36,825 nucleotides of DNA from an uncultured Coriobacteriaceae bacterium. Lineage in GTDB: Bacteria; Actinomycetota; Coriobacteriia; Coriobacteriales; Atopobiaceae. The notes under the pieces are model-generated. The model did no database searches. It was not told the origin of the DNA and saw only the letters and a program-made list of their open reading frames with translations. Shown here one piece after another: positions 22,104 through 30,738 of the stretch; position 1 is the first letter of the stretch, and each line of letters starts with the position of its first letter. The stretch is from assembly GCA_902793465.1 (NCBI GenBank), contig CADBDT010000027.1, forward strand, positions 1 through 36,825, read 5' to 3'. Both the position numbers and the translations under genes were made by a program.

Positions 22104-23504
22104 ATGGCGGACAGGTGGATTGGCTTTTGCAGCAAGTCGTCGATGGCAGACACAAGAAGAGCGCTCAAGCACTTGGATTTGCGGGCGCAGGTTGCGTTTG
22201 CGATCTCTCCGGAGGATATGCGAGCCAGGATTAACGAGACGACCTCTTGTATGGGTGCGATTGTGGGGCCGCTGGAAGGGCCATTGTCTCCAATAAACAT
22301 TGCCGCAGCGCTGGTGCGCGATGGAGTGGCCGAAAATGTTGTGCTCGTGGTGCAAGGCATGACCTACGACCTAAAGAGGCGGGCGGAACGTGCGGGAATT
22401 CGCACGGTAATAGATTTGCGCGACGTGCCTGTGGAACCAATGGACAACCTAGATGAACCGGAGTTGCCCGACGATGACCTGCCGACCATGGTGGTTGGTA
22501 TAGCGCCAGCTTGGAACTACGAGCCGCTGCAACAGTCACGTTCGGAGGCGGGCAACCTGCTGGAGGATGGGCTAAGTGCTCGCGACGATTTAACGGCGGA
22601 GGGGCTGGTAAGCACCTTGCCGCGCAGAGAGCTGGCAGACTTTGTGGCTGGGCAGGGTGGTGATGAAAAGAGCAGCCAACCTGCGGCAACAACTCCCGTA
22701 ATCGCGTTCGTGTCGGGCAGGGGAGGCGTGGGAAAGACGTCGGTTGTTGCCATGATGGCCACGGTTGCCGCGCGATGGGGCTTGCGTGTGGGTCTGTGCG
22801 ACCTGGATCTGTCGTGCGGCAACCTGTACAGCTGCTTTGGCGCGCCCAACTCGTCCGATCTTGCCCGGTTTGCGGGCGAGGGGGACGGAGGGACGGTTGA
22901 GGACTGCCGGTCCAACGTAGGTGAAGGAATTGCGCTCTGGGGTCCATGTGCACAACCCGAGATGGCCGAGCTCGTGTACCCGCATACAGGCGAGCTACTT
23001 GCAAAGCTGCGCGACCTTTGCGATTTGGTGCTCGTGGACACCTCCTCAACCTTTACCGATGCGGTGGCGCAGGCGGCGCAGCTATGCGACCGGCTTGTAA
23101 TAACCGTGGACGGAAGGTCGGGCGCGGCCGTGGCGCAGGCTCGCGTGGCTGCGTTGGCGGTGAGGCTTGGCGTGGCCCGAACGCGCATCGTTCGCCTGGC
23201 AAACAGGTGCGGGCCGCATGGCAGGGGAGAGCCCGAGATCAATCGCGCAGATCGTGGCCTAGAGACGGCACGACCCTTACGTGTGTTGGACGGCGGACCC
23301 GAGGTTGCCGACTGCCTTGCCGAAGGCAAGGCTGGGGAGCTTTTGGACCTTGGATCACGCTTTGCGGAGTCCTCCTCCGCAGCGCTTGCCACGCTCTTGT
23401 CGGAGCTCGGAAGACTTCCGGATTGCGAGGAAGCGCAACGTGCGCTGCAAAGCCGTGCAGACAAGCCCCGCTGGTCGTTCGGGCGCAGGAGGGAGGCGGT
23501 ATAG
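22104..23504 (+). CDS. tadZ: TadZ/CpaE-like ParA/MinD-type ATPase
   Basis: 466 residues. An N-terminal receiver-like domain (1-115), a spacer, and a MinD/ParA-type ATPase (about 198-430) with the deviant Walker A GRGGVGKTS at about 205 and LCDLDLSCGNLY as the second switch region. LVLVDTSSTFTDA provides Walker B. TadZ positions the pilus machinery at the membrane or pole. The start ATG at 22104 is 1 nt after the cpaB stop, with GGGAGAGTAGG upstream overlapping that stop. The receiver-like domain lacks an obvious phospho-acceptor pattern. Confidence 0.85.
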   Translation: MADRWIGFCSKSSMADTRRALKHLDLRAQVAFAISPEDMRARINETTSCMGAIVGPLEGPLSPINIAAALVRDGVAENVVLVVQGMTYDLKRRAERAGIRTVIDLRDVPVEPMDNLDEPELPDDDLPTMVVGIAPAWNYEPLQQSRSEAGNLLEDGLSARDDLTAEGLVSTLPRRELADFVAGQGGDEKSSQPAATTPVIAFVSGRGGVGKTSVVAMMATVAARWGLRVGLCDLDLSCGNLYSCFGAPNSSDLARFAGEGDGGTVEDCRSNVGEGIALWGPCAQPEMAELVYPHTGELLAKLRDLCDLVLVDTSSTFTDAVAQAAQLCDRLVITVDGRSGAAVAQARVAALAVRLGVARTRIVRLANRCGPHGRGEPEINRADRGLETARPLRVLDGGPEVADCLAEGKAGELLDLGSRFAESSSAALATLLSELGRLPDCEEAQRALQSRADKPRWSFGRRREAV

Positions 23505-23505
23505 C

Positions 23506-24828
23506 GTGTCGGTCCTAGAAAGGGTGCGTTTAAACGAGCAGGCGGAAAGCGCGTCTGTGCGAGAGCACGAGTCCATGCGTACGGCGCGTGACAGGCTTAA
23601 GCGCGACCTTGTGGAAAGCCTGGGTCTTTCGGCGGTGGCGGCCATGGCCACAGACGAGAACACGGACAAGGCGCGAGGCGAGATATCCGTTGCATGCCAG
23701 GCCATTCTTAACTCCAAGGAATACAGCGACGTTGATGCGGAAAACCGAGAGCTTTTGGTGCGTCAGGTGCTGGACGAGGTGTGTGGACTGGGCCCGCTGC
23801 AGCCCTTGCTGGACGATCCCACCGTAACCGAGGTTATGGTAAACGGTTGTGACGAGCTCTTTTTCGAACGGGACGGCGAGCTCTTTCCCGCCGAGCGCGT
23901 GTTTGATTCCGCAGACCAGATAATGCTTGTTATAGATCGCATACTTGCCCCTTTGGGCAGGCGCCTGGACAAATCGAACCCCTTGGTGGATGCCCGCCTG
24001 TCAAACGGGGATCGCGTGAACGCCGTGGCCGTTCCCGTTGCGATGAACGGGCCCTCGGTTACCATCCGCAAATTCTCAAACCGCATTACCTCGCTTGAGC
24101 ACCTGGTTGAGCTGGGATCGGTCCCCTCTTGGTATGCCCAGCTGCTCGCATGGGCCGTAAAGGCGCGCAAGGACATAGCCGTTGCGGGCGGAACCGGTTC
24201 GGGCAAGACCACGCTCCTTAACGCGCTTTCTTGCGAGATTGGAGAGCGCGAAAGAATAGTGACCATAGAGGACTCCGCAGAGCTTCGCTTTGACGCGCAT
24301 CCCAACGTGGTGCGCCTGGAATCGCAGGATGCATCGTTGGAGGGAACAGGCGAGGTTACCATTCGTGACCTCGTAAAAAACGCGTTGCGCATGCGTCCCG
24401 ACCGCATAGTGGTAGGGGAGGTTAGAGGAGCGGAGACAATAGACATGCTCCAAGCCATGAACACCGGACACGATGGATCTCTAACAACGCTTCATGCCGG
24501 AAGTCCTGCCGAGGCGGTTTCGCGATTGGTGCTCATGGCGCGTTTTGGGATGAACATACCCACGGAGCTCGTGGAACAGCAGATTGCTACGGCGCTCGAC
24601 TTCATTCTAATGTCACGTCGTATGGCAGATGGTACCCGCTATTTGTCCTCGCTCACGGCAGTGGAGCAGGCAGAGGACGGCGGAGTTCTGCTGCGGGAAT
24701 GCGTTGGGTTCGACGAGGTTTCGCGCACATGGTCGCTCGTTAGGGAACCCGCATTCGTGAGCCAGTGCGTACGCGAGGGTGTTTTGGGAGAGGCGGAGGT
24801 GGACGCATGGCGATTGTCCTGTGCCTAG
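23506..24828 (+). CDS. tadA: TadA/CpaF secretion ATPase
   Basis: 440 residues, typical of CpaF/TadA. Walker A is GGTGSGKTTL (about 228-237), the Asp box is near IEDSAEL, Walker B follows in RPDRIVVGEVRG, and the His box is in TLHAGSP. It powers pilin polymerisation at the cytoplasmic face. The start is GTG at 23506, 1 nt after the tadZ stop, with GGAGG about 12 nt upstream and reading VSVLERVRLNE. The 3' end overlaps tadB by 22 nt. Confidence 0.9.
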   Translation: MSVLERVRLNEQAESASVREHESMRTARDRLKRDLVESLGLSAVAAMATDENTDKARGEISVACQAILNSKEYSDVDAENRELLVRQVLDEVCGLGPLQPLLDDPTVTEVMVNGCDELFFERDGELFPAERVFDSADQIMLVIDRILAPLGRRLDKSNPLVDARLSNGDRVNAVAVPVAMNGPSVTIRKFSNRITSLEHLVELGSVPSWYAQLLAWAVKARKDIAVAGGTGSGKTTLLNALSCEIGERERIVTIEDSAELRFDAHPNVVRLESQDASLEGTGEVTIRDLVKNALRMRPDRIVVGEVRGAETIDMLQAMNTGHDGSLTTLHAGSPAEAVSRLVLMARFGMNIPTELVEQQIATALDFILMSRRMADGTRYLSSLTAVEQAEDGGVLLRECVGFDEVSRTWSLVREPAFVSQCVREGVLGEAEVDAWRLSCA

Positions 24829-25745
24829 CATGCGGCGTGGCTGCGTGGCTCTTTTGCTGGCTGCTCGTGGGGGGACGAGTTGTTCGCAGAGCCACTACTG
24901 GAGCTCGACTACATGCGCTCGAACATCTTGTGAGAAGGGCCCTTGCTCGCATGTCTAATGCTCGTGCGGTGCGCATAGCGCTTGGCTGGGATGCGTTTGC
25001 GACTTTGTGCGCGGAGGTGCGCGACCGCGCCCTACGCCGAGGACATGCGCTGCCTCAAGGCGAGGCCGCCGTTGCGCTCCTGCTGGCAGCTGCGGCAATC
25101 GGAGCATTGGTGGGACTATGGTCGCGATCCTTAGCTGCGGCTGCCGTGGCAATTTGTGTGTGCGTGGTCGTGGTGGAACTGCGCCACCGCTCTGCACAAG
25201 AGGGGCTGGCGCGTGCTCGAGCAGAGGCAATGCCCTCCGTCATGAGGACCATGGCCACCGCACTGGAATCGGGCCACACCCTTGTGCAGGCAATCGACTA
25301 TGTGGGGTTGCACGAGCGGGGTCCTGTTGCGGAGCCGTTCGTAAGGGCGTCTTTGCGTCTGAGGTGCGGCATGTCGGTGGAGTCCACCCTCGATGTGCTG
25401 GCACACGAGCTCGATGCCCCGGGCATAAACCTTCTGGTAACGGCGCTTTGCATATCGCAACGCACGGGCAGCCCGTTGCGCAACCTGCTTCGCAGCGCGG
25501 CAGTGCTGCTCGAGCAGCAAGAGGGCTTTGGCCGAATGCTAAGGGTTCGCACCGCACAGGTGCGGCTCTCGGTCCGGGTGGTATGCAGCCTTCCTCCCCT
25601 TATGGTGTGTCTGCTTGCACTCATATCGCCCGACTTCCAAAAGGGTCTTGTTTCGCCAACGGGAATCGCCTGCCTGCTTGTGTCTGCCGCAATGGACGGT
25701 GTAGCCCTGCTCGCGATCCGTCGAATAATGAAAGGGGTTCTGTAA
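24807..25745 (+). CDS. tadB: TadB-like type II/IV secretion F-domain membrane protein
   Basis: 312 residues. Two hydrophobic segments in the first 130 residues, a cytoplasmic T2SSF domain (about 150-265) with ATALESGHTLVQAIDYV and LLVTALCISQRTGSPL, then two C-terminal membrane helices. TadB with TadC forms the inner-membrane platform on which TadA acts. The start ATG at 24807 has GGAGGTGGACGC upstream, inside the end of tadA. The ATG of tadC overlaps its stop (TAATG). Confidence 0.87.
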   Translation: MAIVLCLACGVAAWLFCWLLVGGRVVRRATTGARLHALEHLVRRALARMSNARAVRIALGWDAFATLCAEVRDRALRRGHALPQGEAAVALLLAAAAIGALVGLWSRSLAAAAVAICVCVVVVELRHRSAQEGLARARAEAMPSVMRTMATALESGHTLVQAIDYVGLHERGPVAEPFVRASLRLRCGMSVESTLDVLAHELDAPGINLLVTALCISQRTGSPLRNLLRSAAVLLEQQEGFGRMLRVRTAQVRLSVRVVCSLPPLMVCLLALISPDFQKGLVSPTGIACLLVSAAMDGVALLAIRRIMKGVL

Positions 25746-26371
25746 TGAGAGACGCGACGCTCGTTCTTGCTCTTGTGGCATGTGCTGTTGCTGCGTTTTT
25801 GTGCCTATACGTTATTCTGGCGCCCGGACCCGGGTTGCCCGCCCTAACGCGCCGCATCGTAAGGAGCGCAAGGACGTTTGCCCGGGCCGGTCCGCGCAAC
25901 AGGTCTGCTCCGCGCGACAGAAAGGTTGCGCTTGCCCAGCAGATGCCCGCGTTCCTGGACATCCTGACCCTTGGCCTGTTGGCGGGGCTTTCGTTTGACG
26001 CGTCACTCGAGCTGTACTGCAAGCGCTACAACACGGAGCTGTCCGAGCTCCTGTGGGACACCATGCAGCTATGGCGCATCGGTGTGGAGAGCCGCGCTTC
26101 GGCGCTTGAGCACATGGCAAGTGAGGAGGGGGTCACGTCGCTGCAGCGATTTGCCTCCACGGTGTCGGAAGCGCTTGCGTTTGGCACTCCGCTTTCCCAG
26201 ACGCTCGAGCGGCAGGCACAGGTAATTCGCGAGGAACAGAAGTCGCTCATAGAGGAGGAGATAGAAAAGGCGCCGGTAAAGATGCTCATACCGCTAACGA
26301 CCCTCATTGTGCCGGCAATGCTTTTGGCAATTCTGGGGCCCCTGCTTGCCCCGGCGTTGGGAATTGGCTAG
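25745..26371 (+). CDS. tadC: TadC-like secretion F-domain membrane protein
   Basis: 208 residues, on the short side for TadC. One N-terminal membrane helix (about 4-26), a T2SSF domain (about 60-175) with PAFLDILTLGLLAGLSFDASLE (shortened: LLAGLSFDASLE) and the SL.EEEIEKAPVKMLIPL segment, and a C-terminal hydrophobic region. Its ATG shares one base with the tadB stop, so the two are translationally coupled. It is the partner of TadB in the pilus platform. Confidence 0.86.
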   Translation: MRDATLVLALVACAVAAFLCLYVILAPGPGLPALTRRIVRSARTFARAGPRNRSAPRDRKVALAQQMPAFLDILTLGLLAGLSFDASLELYCKRYNTELSELLWDTMQLWRIGVESRASALEHMASEEGVTSLQRFASTVSEALAFGTPLSQTLERQAQVIREEQKSLIEEEIEKAPVKMLIPLTTLIVPAMLLAILGPLLAPALGIG

Positions 26372-26391
26372 AACCAAGGAAGGGAGAGAAC

Positions 26392-26583
26392 ATGTGCGGA
26401 AACAGGTTGTTTGCAAGGCTGCGCTCCATAGGGCTGATTCGTGACCAGCGAGGCCAGGCGACCACGGAGTACGCCATCTTGGTTGGCGTGATAGTGGTTA
26501 TAGCCATTGTTGCGATCATTGCCTTTAGGGGAAAGATTTCCGAGCTCTGGCAGGCAATAACCGATGGCATCAACTCGCTGTAG
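26392..26583 (+). CDS. flp: Flp-type major prepilin
   Basis: 63 residues. A class III leader ends with RG, then Q-A-T-T-E-Y-A, with Glu at +5 and a hydrophobic helix (about 28-46), as in Flp/Fap prepilins. Processing between Gly and Gln by a TadV/CpaA-type peptidase is expected, but no such peptidase gene is in the window. The start ATG at 26392 has GGGAGAG 5 nt upstream. A hairpin follows directly at 26586. Confidence 0.9.
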   Translation: MCGNRLFARLRSIGLIRDQRGQATTEYAILVGVIVVIAIVAIIAFRGKISELWQAITDGINSL

Positions 26584-26585
26584 GT

Positions 26586-26604
26586 TCAGGGGAGTATCCC
26601 CTGA
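26586..26604 (+). terminator. Hairpin immediately after flp
   Basis: TCAGGGGA (26586-26593), GTA loop, TCCCCTGA (26597-26604): a perfect 8-bp stem three bases after the flp stop codon, with no T-run. It could stabilise or partly terminate the flp message so that pilin exceeds the downstream products. The GGGGAGTATCCCC core and the following CGGCACCCC also match the dispersed element at 9550-9586. Confidence 0.6.
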
Positions 26605-26681
26605 CGGCACCCCATACCATCACGAGTTTTCGGGCAGCCTGGAAGTGAGGATGGAGGTAAGTAGGTGAAAGGAGGGTTGGG

Positions 26682-26882
26682 ATGGATGGCGCGCGGCAGT
26701 CGAGCGGACAGTCGACGTTGGAATACGTGTTGGTACTGCTTGCGTTCATGGCAACAATCGCAACGTTTGCTGCCATGTGGCGCATGGCAAGCGACCAGGC
26801 GCTGGTCAATCGGGCGGAGCAAGGTCTTTCGCACAACGCGGGTAAGGAGGCAGGGCTCATGCAAGACGTCCTGTGCTATTGA
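26682..26882 (+). CDS. Second Flp-like minor prepilin
   Basis: 66 residues. The leader MDGARQSSG is followed by Q-S-T-L-E-Y-V, again Gly before the cleavage point and Glu at +5, with a hydrophobic helix (about 14-32). The C-terminal half is longer and more polar than in the first pilin. The start ATG at 26682 has AAGGAGG 6 nt upstream. Its stop TGA at 26880 lies inside the region where the next pilin-like protein must begin. Confidence 0.75.
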   Translation: MDGARQSSGQSTLEYVLVLLAFMATIATFAAMWRMASDQALVNRAEQGLSHNAGKEAGLMQDVLCY

Positions 26883-27348
26883 TTTTGTTTTCCTGGATGA
26901 GCGGGGACAGTCTACGGTGGAGGCCGCGGCACTCCTTGCGACCCTCATGCTGCTCTTTGGGATGTTGCTTCAGCCTGCGTGCATGCTGTATACGCGCATG
27001 GTTATGGGGCAAGCGGCGGCGCAGGCGGTACGCGTGGCGGCCACCTCCAAAGACGACGAGGCAGTTCGCTCGTTTGTGCTCAGACGGTTGCGCGCGGTTC
27101 CGGAGGCAAGCCTCTTTCACGTGGGGGGAGAGCAGGACTGGCAGACGAGCGTTGCACAGACGACAGATGCCCGTCGCGTTACGGTGGAGGTCTGGGGTCA
27201 TGTGAGGCCGCTCCCGCTCTTTGGGGCAATCGCCTCGCTGGCAATGGAGCGCGACGCGGAAGGCGTTGTGCTGCATGTGCGCGTAAGCGAGCTCGTGCGT
27301 CCAGAGTGGTTGGCAGGAAGCTATGCGGATTGGGTGTCTGGATGGTAG
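26878..27348 (+). CDS. TadE-like pseudopilin, start unclear
   Basis: About 156 residues. After DFVFLDERG comes Q-S-T-V-E-A with Glu at +5 and a hydrophobic helix, the TadE pattern, followed by an extracellular domain ending GSYADWVSGW. No ATG, GTG or TTG lies in frame near the natural N-terminus. The nearest in-frame candidate is ATT at 26878, overlapping the upstream TGA. A strong site (AAGGAGG) instead points at ATG 26859, which is in the frame of the previous gene and stops after seven codons. Either a rare start, a +1 frameshift or a base error is involved. The start given here is nominal. Confidence 0.65.
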   Translation: MDFVFLDERGQSTVEAAALLATLMLLFGMLLQPACMLYTRMVMGQAAAQAVRVAATSKDDEAVRSFVLRRLRAVPEASLFHVGGEQDWQTSVAQTTDARRVTVEVWGHVRPLPLFGAIASLAMERDAEGVVLHVRVSELVRPEWLAGSYADWVSGW

Positions 27349-27364
27349 AAGGAGGGTGGTCAGA

Positions 27365-29383
27365 ATGGGATTGGGACTGTTTGCGGACGAACGCGGATAC
27401 ACGTCGCTTGCTGTGATAACGGCGCTTCTTGCAAGCGTGGCAATGGTGTTTTGCATGGCAACAGTTGAATGGACGATGGCAAGGTCTGCGGACGTGCAGG
27501 ACGTTGCCGATGCGGCCGCCCTTGCCGGATCGAACGTGGTCGCCAACTTCTGTGTTGCCTCGCAGGCGATAGACGCCTGTGCCACAAGCCTTTCCCTGGT
27601 GGGCGTTACCTTGGCGGGCTCGGGGCTCGTAATGTCTGCGATCCCAGGCGGGCAGGAGGCTGCAAACAGAACGATACGGGAGGCAGAGAGCGTAATAGAG
27701 GCGCGCAACCGGTTTGCGCGCAGTGCCGCCGAAGGGCTAAGAAGGGCGGAGTCCATGCTTCCAGGCGTTATTGCCTCAAATTCGTGGAGCTGCGCAAAGG
27801 CGAACTCGAGCAGCGGGGTGGAGTACGTTGGAACCTCCATGGCTTTTCCCCAGGAGTCGCAGTCGGACTTTGGGGCGTTGCTCGCCAAAGTGGATGTTGG
27901 TGGAATTGGCGAGGACGCAAGACGTCTGCAGGATGCAATCCGTGTGGTGGAGGAGGCAAAGCGCCGAGCCGACGATTCGCGCATGCGAGCTTGGCAGGCT
28001 GACTGCGTGGATATGCCGCGGTGCATGAGGTCCCGTGCGCAGAGCCTTGCCGGACTTAGCGACGCGCAGAACCCCTTTGCGGGCAGTCCCGAGTCGTGGA
28101 ACTTTGGAATGGCCATACGGCGTTCGCGTGCCTATTACGCCGCACGGCTTGCCCAGGAGTCGCCCTTCTCCTCCAACATTGAGGAGACAACGGACTCGCT
28201 CGCACGCAGGGCGTTTTATGAGTATGCGCTGGACGAGGTCTATGGGGCGTGGTGCTTGGAGTATGAGGATGGATCGGTGGACCTGCATGTTCCCCACCTA
28301 GCGCGTACCTCCGACGAGATGCGAGATACCTGGCTCTACACTGATGCGTCGTGGCCCTGTACCTATGAGGACGACCAACGCGTCCTGCACTCAACACTCC
28401 TGTGCCCAGGTGCAACCGGCGAGGATGCGGGGCTGGACTGCGTTGCCGCCATCGACAGTGGTGCCGTGCTTCGGTGCCCTGTTTGCGGGATGGACGTTTC
28501 GGACTTGGGGGCAGTGGCAAGCATATCGACAATAGCCAACAACGGATACGAGCACTATTGGCAGATTGTTGTGGAGGAGGCACAGACCTATGAGTCAGCA
28601 CGCAACGAGCAGGCTGCGGCGGAGCGGCAGGCCAAGGCGGTGGCGGAGCAGGGGAGTAGGGACTTTGAGCAGGCGCTAGAGCAGCTGCGTACCCCCCGTC
28701 TCCGCATATGTCCGCCAGGCGCATGGGGCTGTGTAGGTGTGGCTGCACGAACGGGCGAGGCGTTATCTCCCTCCGAGCTTTCTACCATGCTTTCTGCAGG
28801 CGCGAGCCTGCCGCCTGGGGCAGCTGCGTCTGCGGCGGCGCTTGCCCAGAACAACGGTGCGCGCGAGAACGACGGGCTGTCTGGTTGTCTGGAACACTTG
28901 GTCAGGGCCGAGGGTTTTGGAATCCGCTCTGCCCTTGGTGGCATCGACGAGCTTTGGGGGGAGCTGTTTGTTTCGTACGGCAGATCGTTTGAGGGAGCGG
29001 GCGATGCCATGGCGAGGGTCGTAGAGAACTTGGATGGGGTGTTTGGGGGAACGGTGGGCGCATGGCTGCGCCAAAAGGTGAGCTCGCTGCTGAGGTCGGT
29101 TTACCTTGAGCCGGCAAATGTACACACGCGAGTTTCTGTGCTCACCGGCACACAGGACGTCTTGGGGAAAGCGGGCGTGGACAAGGGAGGAACAATACGC
29201 ACGTTGCTACAGTCCCTATCCGCATGCGGGTCTGCATCCGATGCCGCAAGGGCGATAGGAGCTGGGATGTGGGATGACAGTCGGGACAGTGCGATGGAGA
29301 TTGCGGAGCTCTATGTTCCCGGAACCGAGAGGCGCATACCGTTGCGCCTGGACTTTGGTGCTGCGGAGGTGACCGGTCCATGA
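27365..29383 (+). CDS. TadG-like large pilus-associated membrane protein
   Basis: 672 residues. MGLGLFADERG precedes Y-T-S-L-A-V and a hydrophobic helix (about 13-35), a pilin-like leader but without Glu at +5. The segment QDVADAAALAGS (about 53-64) is typical of TadG-like proteins. The rest is a long extracellular region with cysteines clustered around 345-395 (WPCTYED, LRCPVCGMD), the last a CxxC knuckle. The start ATG at 27365 has AAGGAGG about 9 nt upstream. It overlaps the next gene by 4 nt (ATGA). A role at the pilus base or in wall contact is inferred. Confidence 0.75.
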   Translation: MGLGLFADERGYTSLAVITALLASVAMVFCMATVEWTMARSADVQDVADAAALAGSNVVANFCVASQAIDACATSLSLVGVTLAGSGLVMSAIPGGQEAANRTIREAESVIEARNRFARSAAEGLRRAESMLPGVIASNSWSCAKANSSSGVEYVGTSMAFPQESQSDFGALLAKVDVGGIGEDARRLQDAIRVVEEAKRRADDSRMRAWQADCVDMPRCMRSRAQSLAGLSDAQNPFAGSPESWNFGMAIRRSRAYYAARLAQESPFSSNIEETTDSLARRAFYEYALDEVYGAWCLEYEDGSVDLHVPHLARTSDEMRDTWLYTDASWPCTYEDDQRVLHSTLLCPGATGEDAGLDCVAAIDSGAVLRCPVCGMDVSDLGAVASISTIANNGYEHYWQIVVEEAQTYESARNEQAAAERQAKAVAEQGSRDFEQALEQLRTPRLRICPPGAWGCVGVAARTGEALSPSELSTMLSAGASLPPGAAASAAALAQNNGARENDGLSGCLEHLVRAEGFGIRSALGGIDELWGELFVSYGRSFEGAGDAMARVVENLDGVFGGTVGAWLRQKVSSLLRSVYLEPANVHTRVSVLTGTQDVLGKAGVDKGGTIRTLLQSLSACGSASDAARAIGAGMWDDSRDSAMEIAELYVPGTERRIPLRLDFGAAEVTGP

Positions 29384-29832
29384 GAGGTTTTGACGCTAGA
29401 GACCAGTCGGGACAGATGGCGGTAGAGCTCGCGTTGCTCATGCCCGTTGTAATAGTGGTTGCGCTTGTTCTGTACAATCTGCTCAGGTTTGTGTGCGTAT
29501 GCGGCGAGTTTGACCGCGTGGCACCCAATGCGGTGCTCTCGCAAGGCGGGTGTGCCACGGGCGCGCGTACAGGCGTTGTTGCGGTGGGCGAAGTGCGGAG
29601 TCGCATAGAGGATACGCTCAACGCGCACGGGTCGTGCTCGGTCGAGGTGGAGGCCTCTCGCATAGGCCATGCGGCTGGCAAGGAACCGCTGAGCCTCGCC
29701 TCTTTGCCGGTGCGCTTTACCTGCACGTTGGAGTATAGGCCGTGGCCTGCCTCGTTTGTGATGGCCGGTGTCGTTTACGATGCGCCGGCATTCCTTAGGC
29801 ACCAAAAGGTAATGGTAGTCGATAGCAATTAG
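29380..29832 (+). CDS. TadE/TadF-like pseudopilin
   Basis: 150 residues. The leader MRGFDARDQSG is followed by Q-M-A-V-E-L with Glu at +5 and a hydrophobic helix (about 18-36), the pseudopilin pattern. The outer part has several cysteines (VCVCGEF, GGCATG, HGSCSVE, FTCTLEY) that could form disulphides. The start overlaps the previous stop as ATGA, so expression is coupled. It is the third protein in a row with the Gly/Gln...Glu leader. Confidence 0.8.
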   Translation: MRGFDARDQSGQMAVELALLMPVVIVVALVLYNLLRFVCVCGEFDRVAPNAVLSQGGCATGARTGVVAVGEVRSRIEDTLNAHGSCSVEVEASRIGHAAGKEPLSLASLPVRFTCTLEYRPWPASFVMAGVVYDAPAFLRHQKVMVVDSN

Positions 29833-29851
29833 CGGAAGTGGAGATGTGACC

Positions 29852-30226
29852 ATGGAACAAATCGTATGTAGAACAACCGACTCGCAGGCGACGCTTAGGT
29901 TTAGGGCGCTCAGAGGCATGGGAGATCGCGTGGTGGGGCTGTTGGGAACGGATGAGGGTGCGGAGCCGGTGGCGCTGTGCGGATGCAGTTCCATACACAC
30001 ATGGGGCATGCGCTATGCCTTGGACGTTGCCTTGGTTTCTCGCAATGGGCTCGTGCTCAAGTCGTGCAAAAACGTTGTGCCCCACAGGTTGCTCGTGGCG
30101 CCTGGGGCGTACTACGCGCTGGAGCGCCCCGCATCGGAGGATCCTTGGCCGTCGGCGGGATCTTGGATCGCCATTGCAAATGCGTCGACGGAGGTTGCGG
30201 CCGAATGCGTCGCACAGGGAATGTGA
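29852..30226 (+). CDS. DUF192-family protein
   Basis: 124 residues. The core IHTWGMRYALDVALVSRNG fits DUF192 (typical form MxFPIDVVFLD.DG), followed by VVPHRLLVAPGAYYALE. No signal peptide is seen. DUF192 function is unknown in general. The start ATG at 29852 has GGAG 8 nt upstream; GTG at 29846 is an alternative. It follows the pseudopilin by 19 nt and precedes the FHA gene by 1 nt, so it seems part of the Tad operon. Confidence 0.8.
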   Translation: MEQIVCRTTDSQATLRFRALRGMGDRVVGLLGTDEGAEPVALCGCSSIHTWGMRYALDVALVSRNGLVLKSCKNVVPHRLLVAPGAYYALERPASEDPWPSAGSWIAIANASTEVAAECVAQGM

Positions 30227-30227
30227 G

Positions 30228-30692
30228 GTGGGGAGGTTGTACAAAACAAGGTATTGTCCGCAGTGTGGGGCGCAGATGTATGCAGACATGGACGTCTGCT
30301 ACGAATGCATGTTTAGGTTTTCGGAGCACGATATGCGCGTTCCGGACGAGGCCTATGCCGACATGGAGACCATGGGGGAGTCGCCGGGGCACAACGTGGG
30401 CGAGCGTAAGCTTAGGATGTGCACCGATGCGGTGGACGCAAGCGTTGTGGTTCCTGAGGGCGGCCTTCTTATAGGCCGAGGACTTACCTGCGACGTTATG
30501 CTGCACAGCCCCGCCGTCTCCCGCCAGCATGTTCGCGTGGAGCCCACCAAGACGGGCGTGCTTCTTTGCGACCTCGGCGCCCGCAACAAAACAATGGTTG
30601 GGGAGCAAAAGGTAGAGGATACCGCGCACATAGCGCTCGGCGAGTCCTTCTGCGTTTGCGACGCGACCTTTACCCTTTGCGACACTGGATAG
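30228..30692 (+). CDS. Zinc-ribbon and FHA-domain protein
   Basis: About 154 residues. An N-terminal zinc ribbon (CPQCGAQ ... CYECMF) is followed by an FHA domain (about 65-150) with IGRGLTCDVMLHSPAVSRQH and LGARNKTMVG, which carry the Gly-Arg, Ser-x-x-His and Asn of phosphothreonine binding. It should recognise a phosphorylated partner in the cytoplasm, implying Ser/Thr kinase input into pilus function. The start is GTG at 30228; TTG at 30237 with GAGG 8 nt upstream is an equally good choice. It is the last gene of the run. Confidence 0.8.
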   Translation: MGRLYKTRYCPQCGAQMYADMDVCYECMFRFSEHDMRVPDEAYADMETMGESPGHNVGERKLRMCTDAVDASVVVPEGGLLIGRGLTCDVMLHSPAVSRQHVRVEPTKTGVLLCDLGARNKTMVGEQKVEDTAHIALGESFCVCDATFTLCDTG

Positions 30693-30738
30693 GAATCACG
30701 TCTCCTTAGGGTGTCGAAAACACGTAGCGACATGAGGT

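Noticed and set aside
26665..26877. GTG at 26665 as the start of the TadE-like protein
   Set aside because: It would add about 71 residues that overlap the second pilin in another frame and would place the pilin leader in the middle of the protein.
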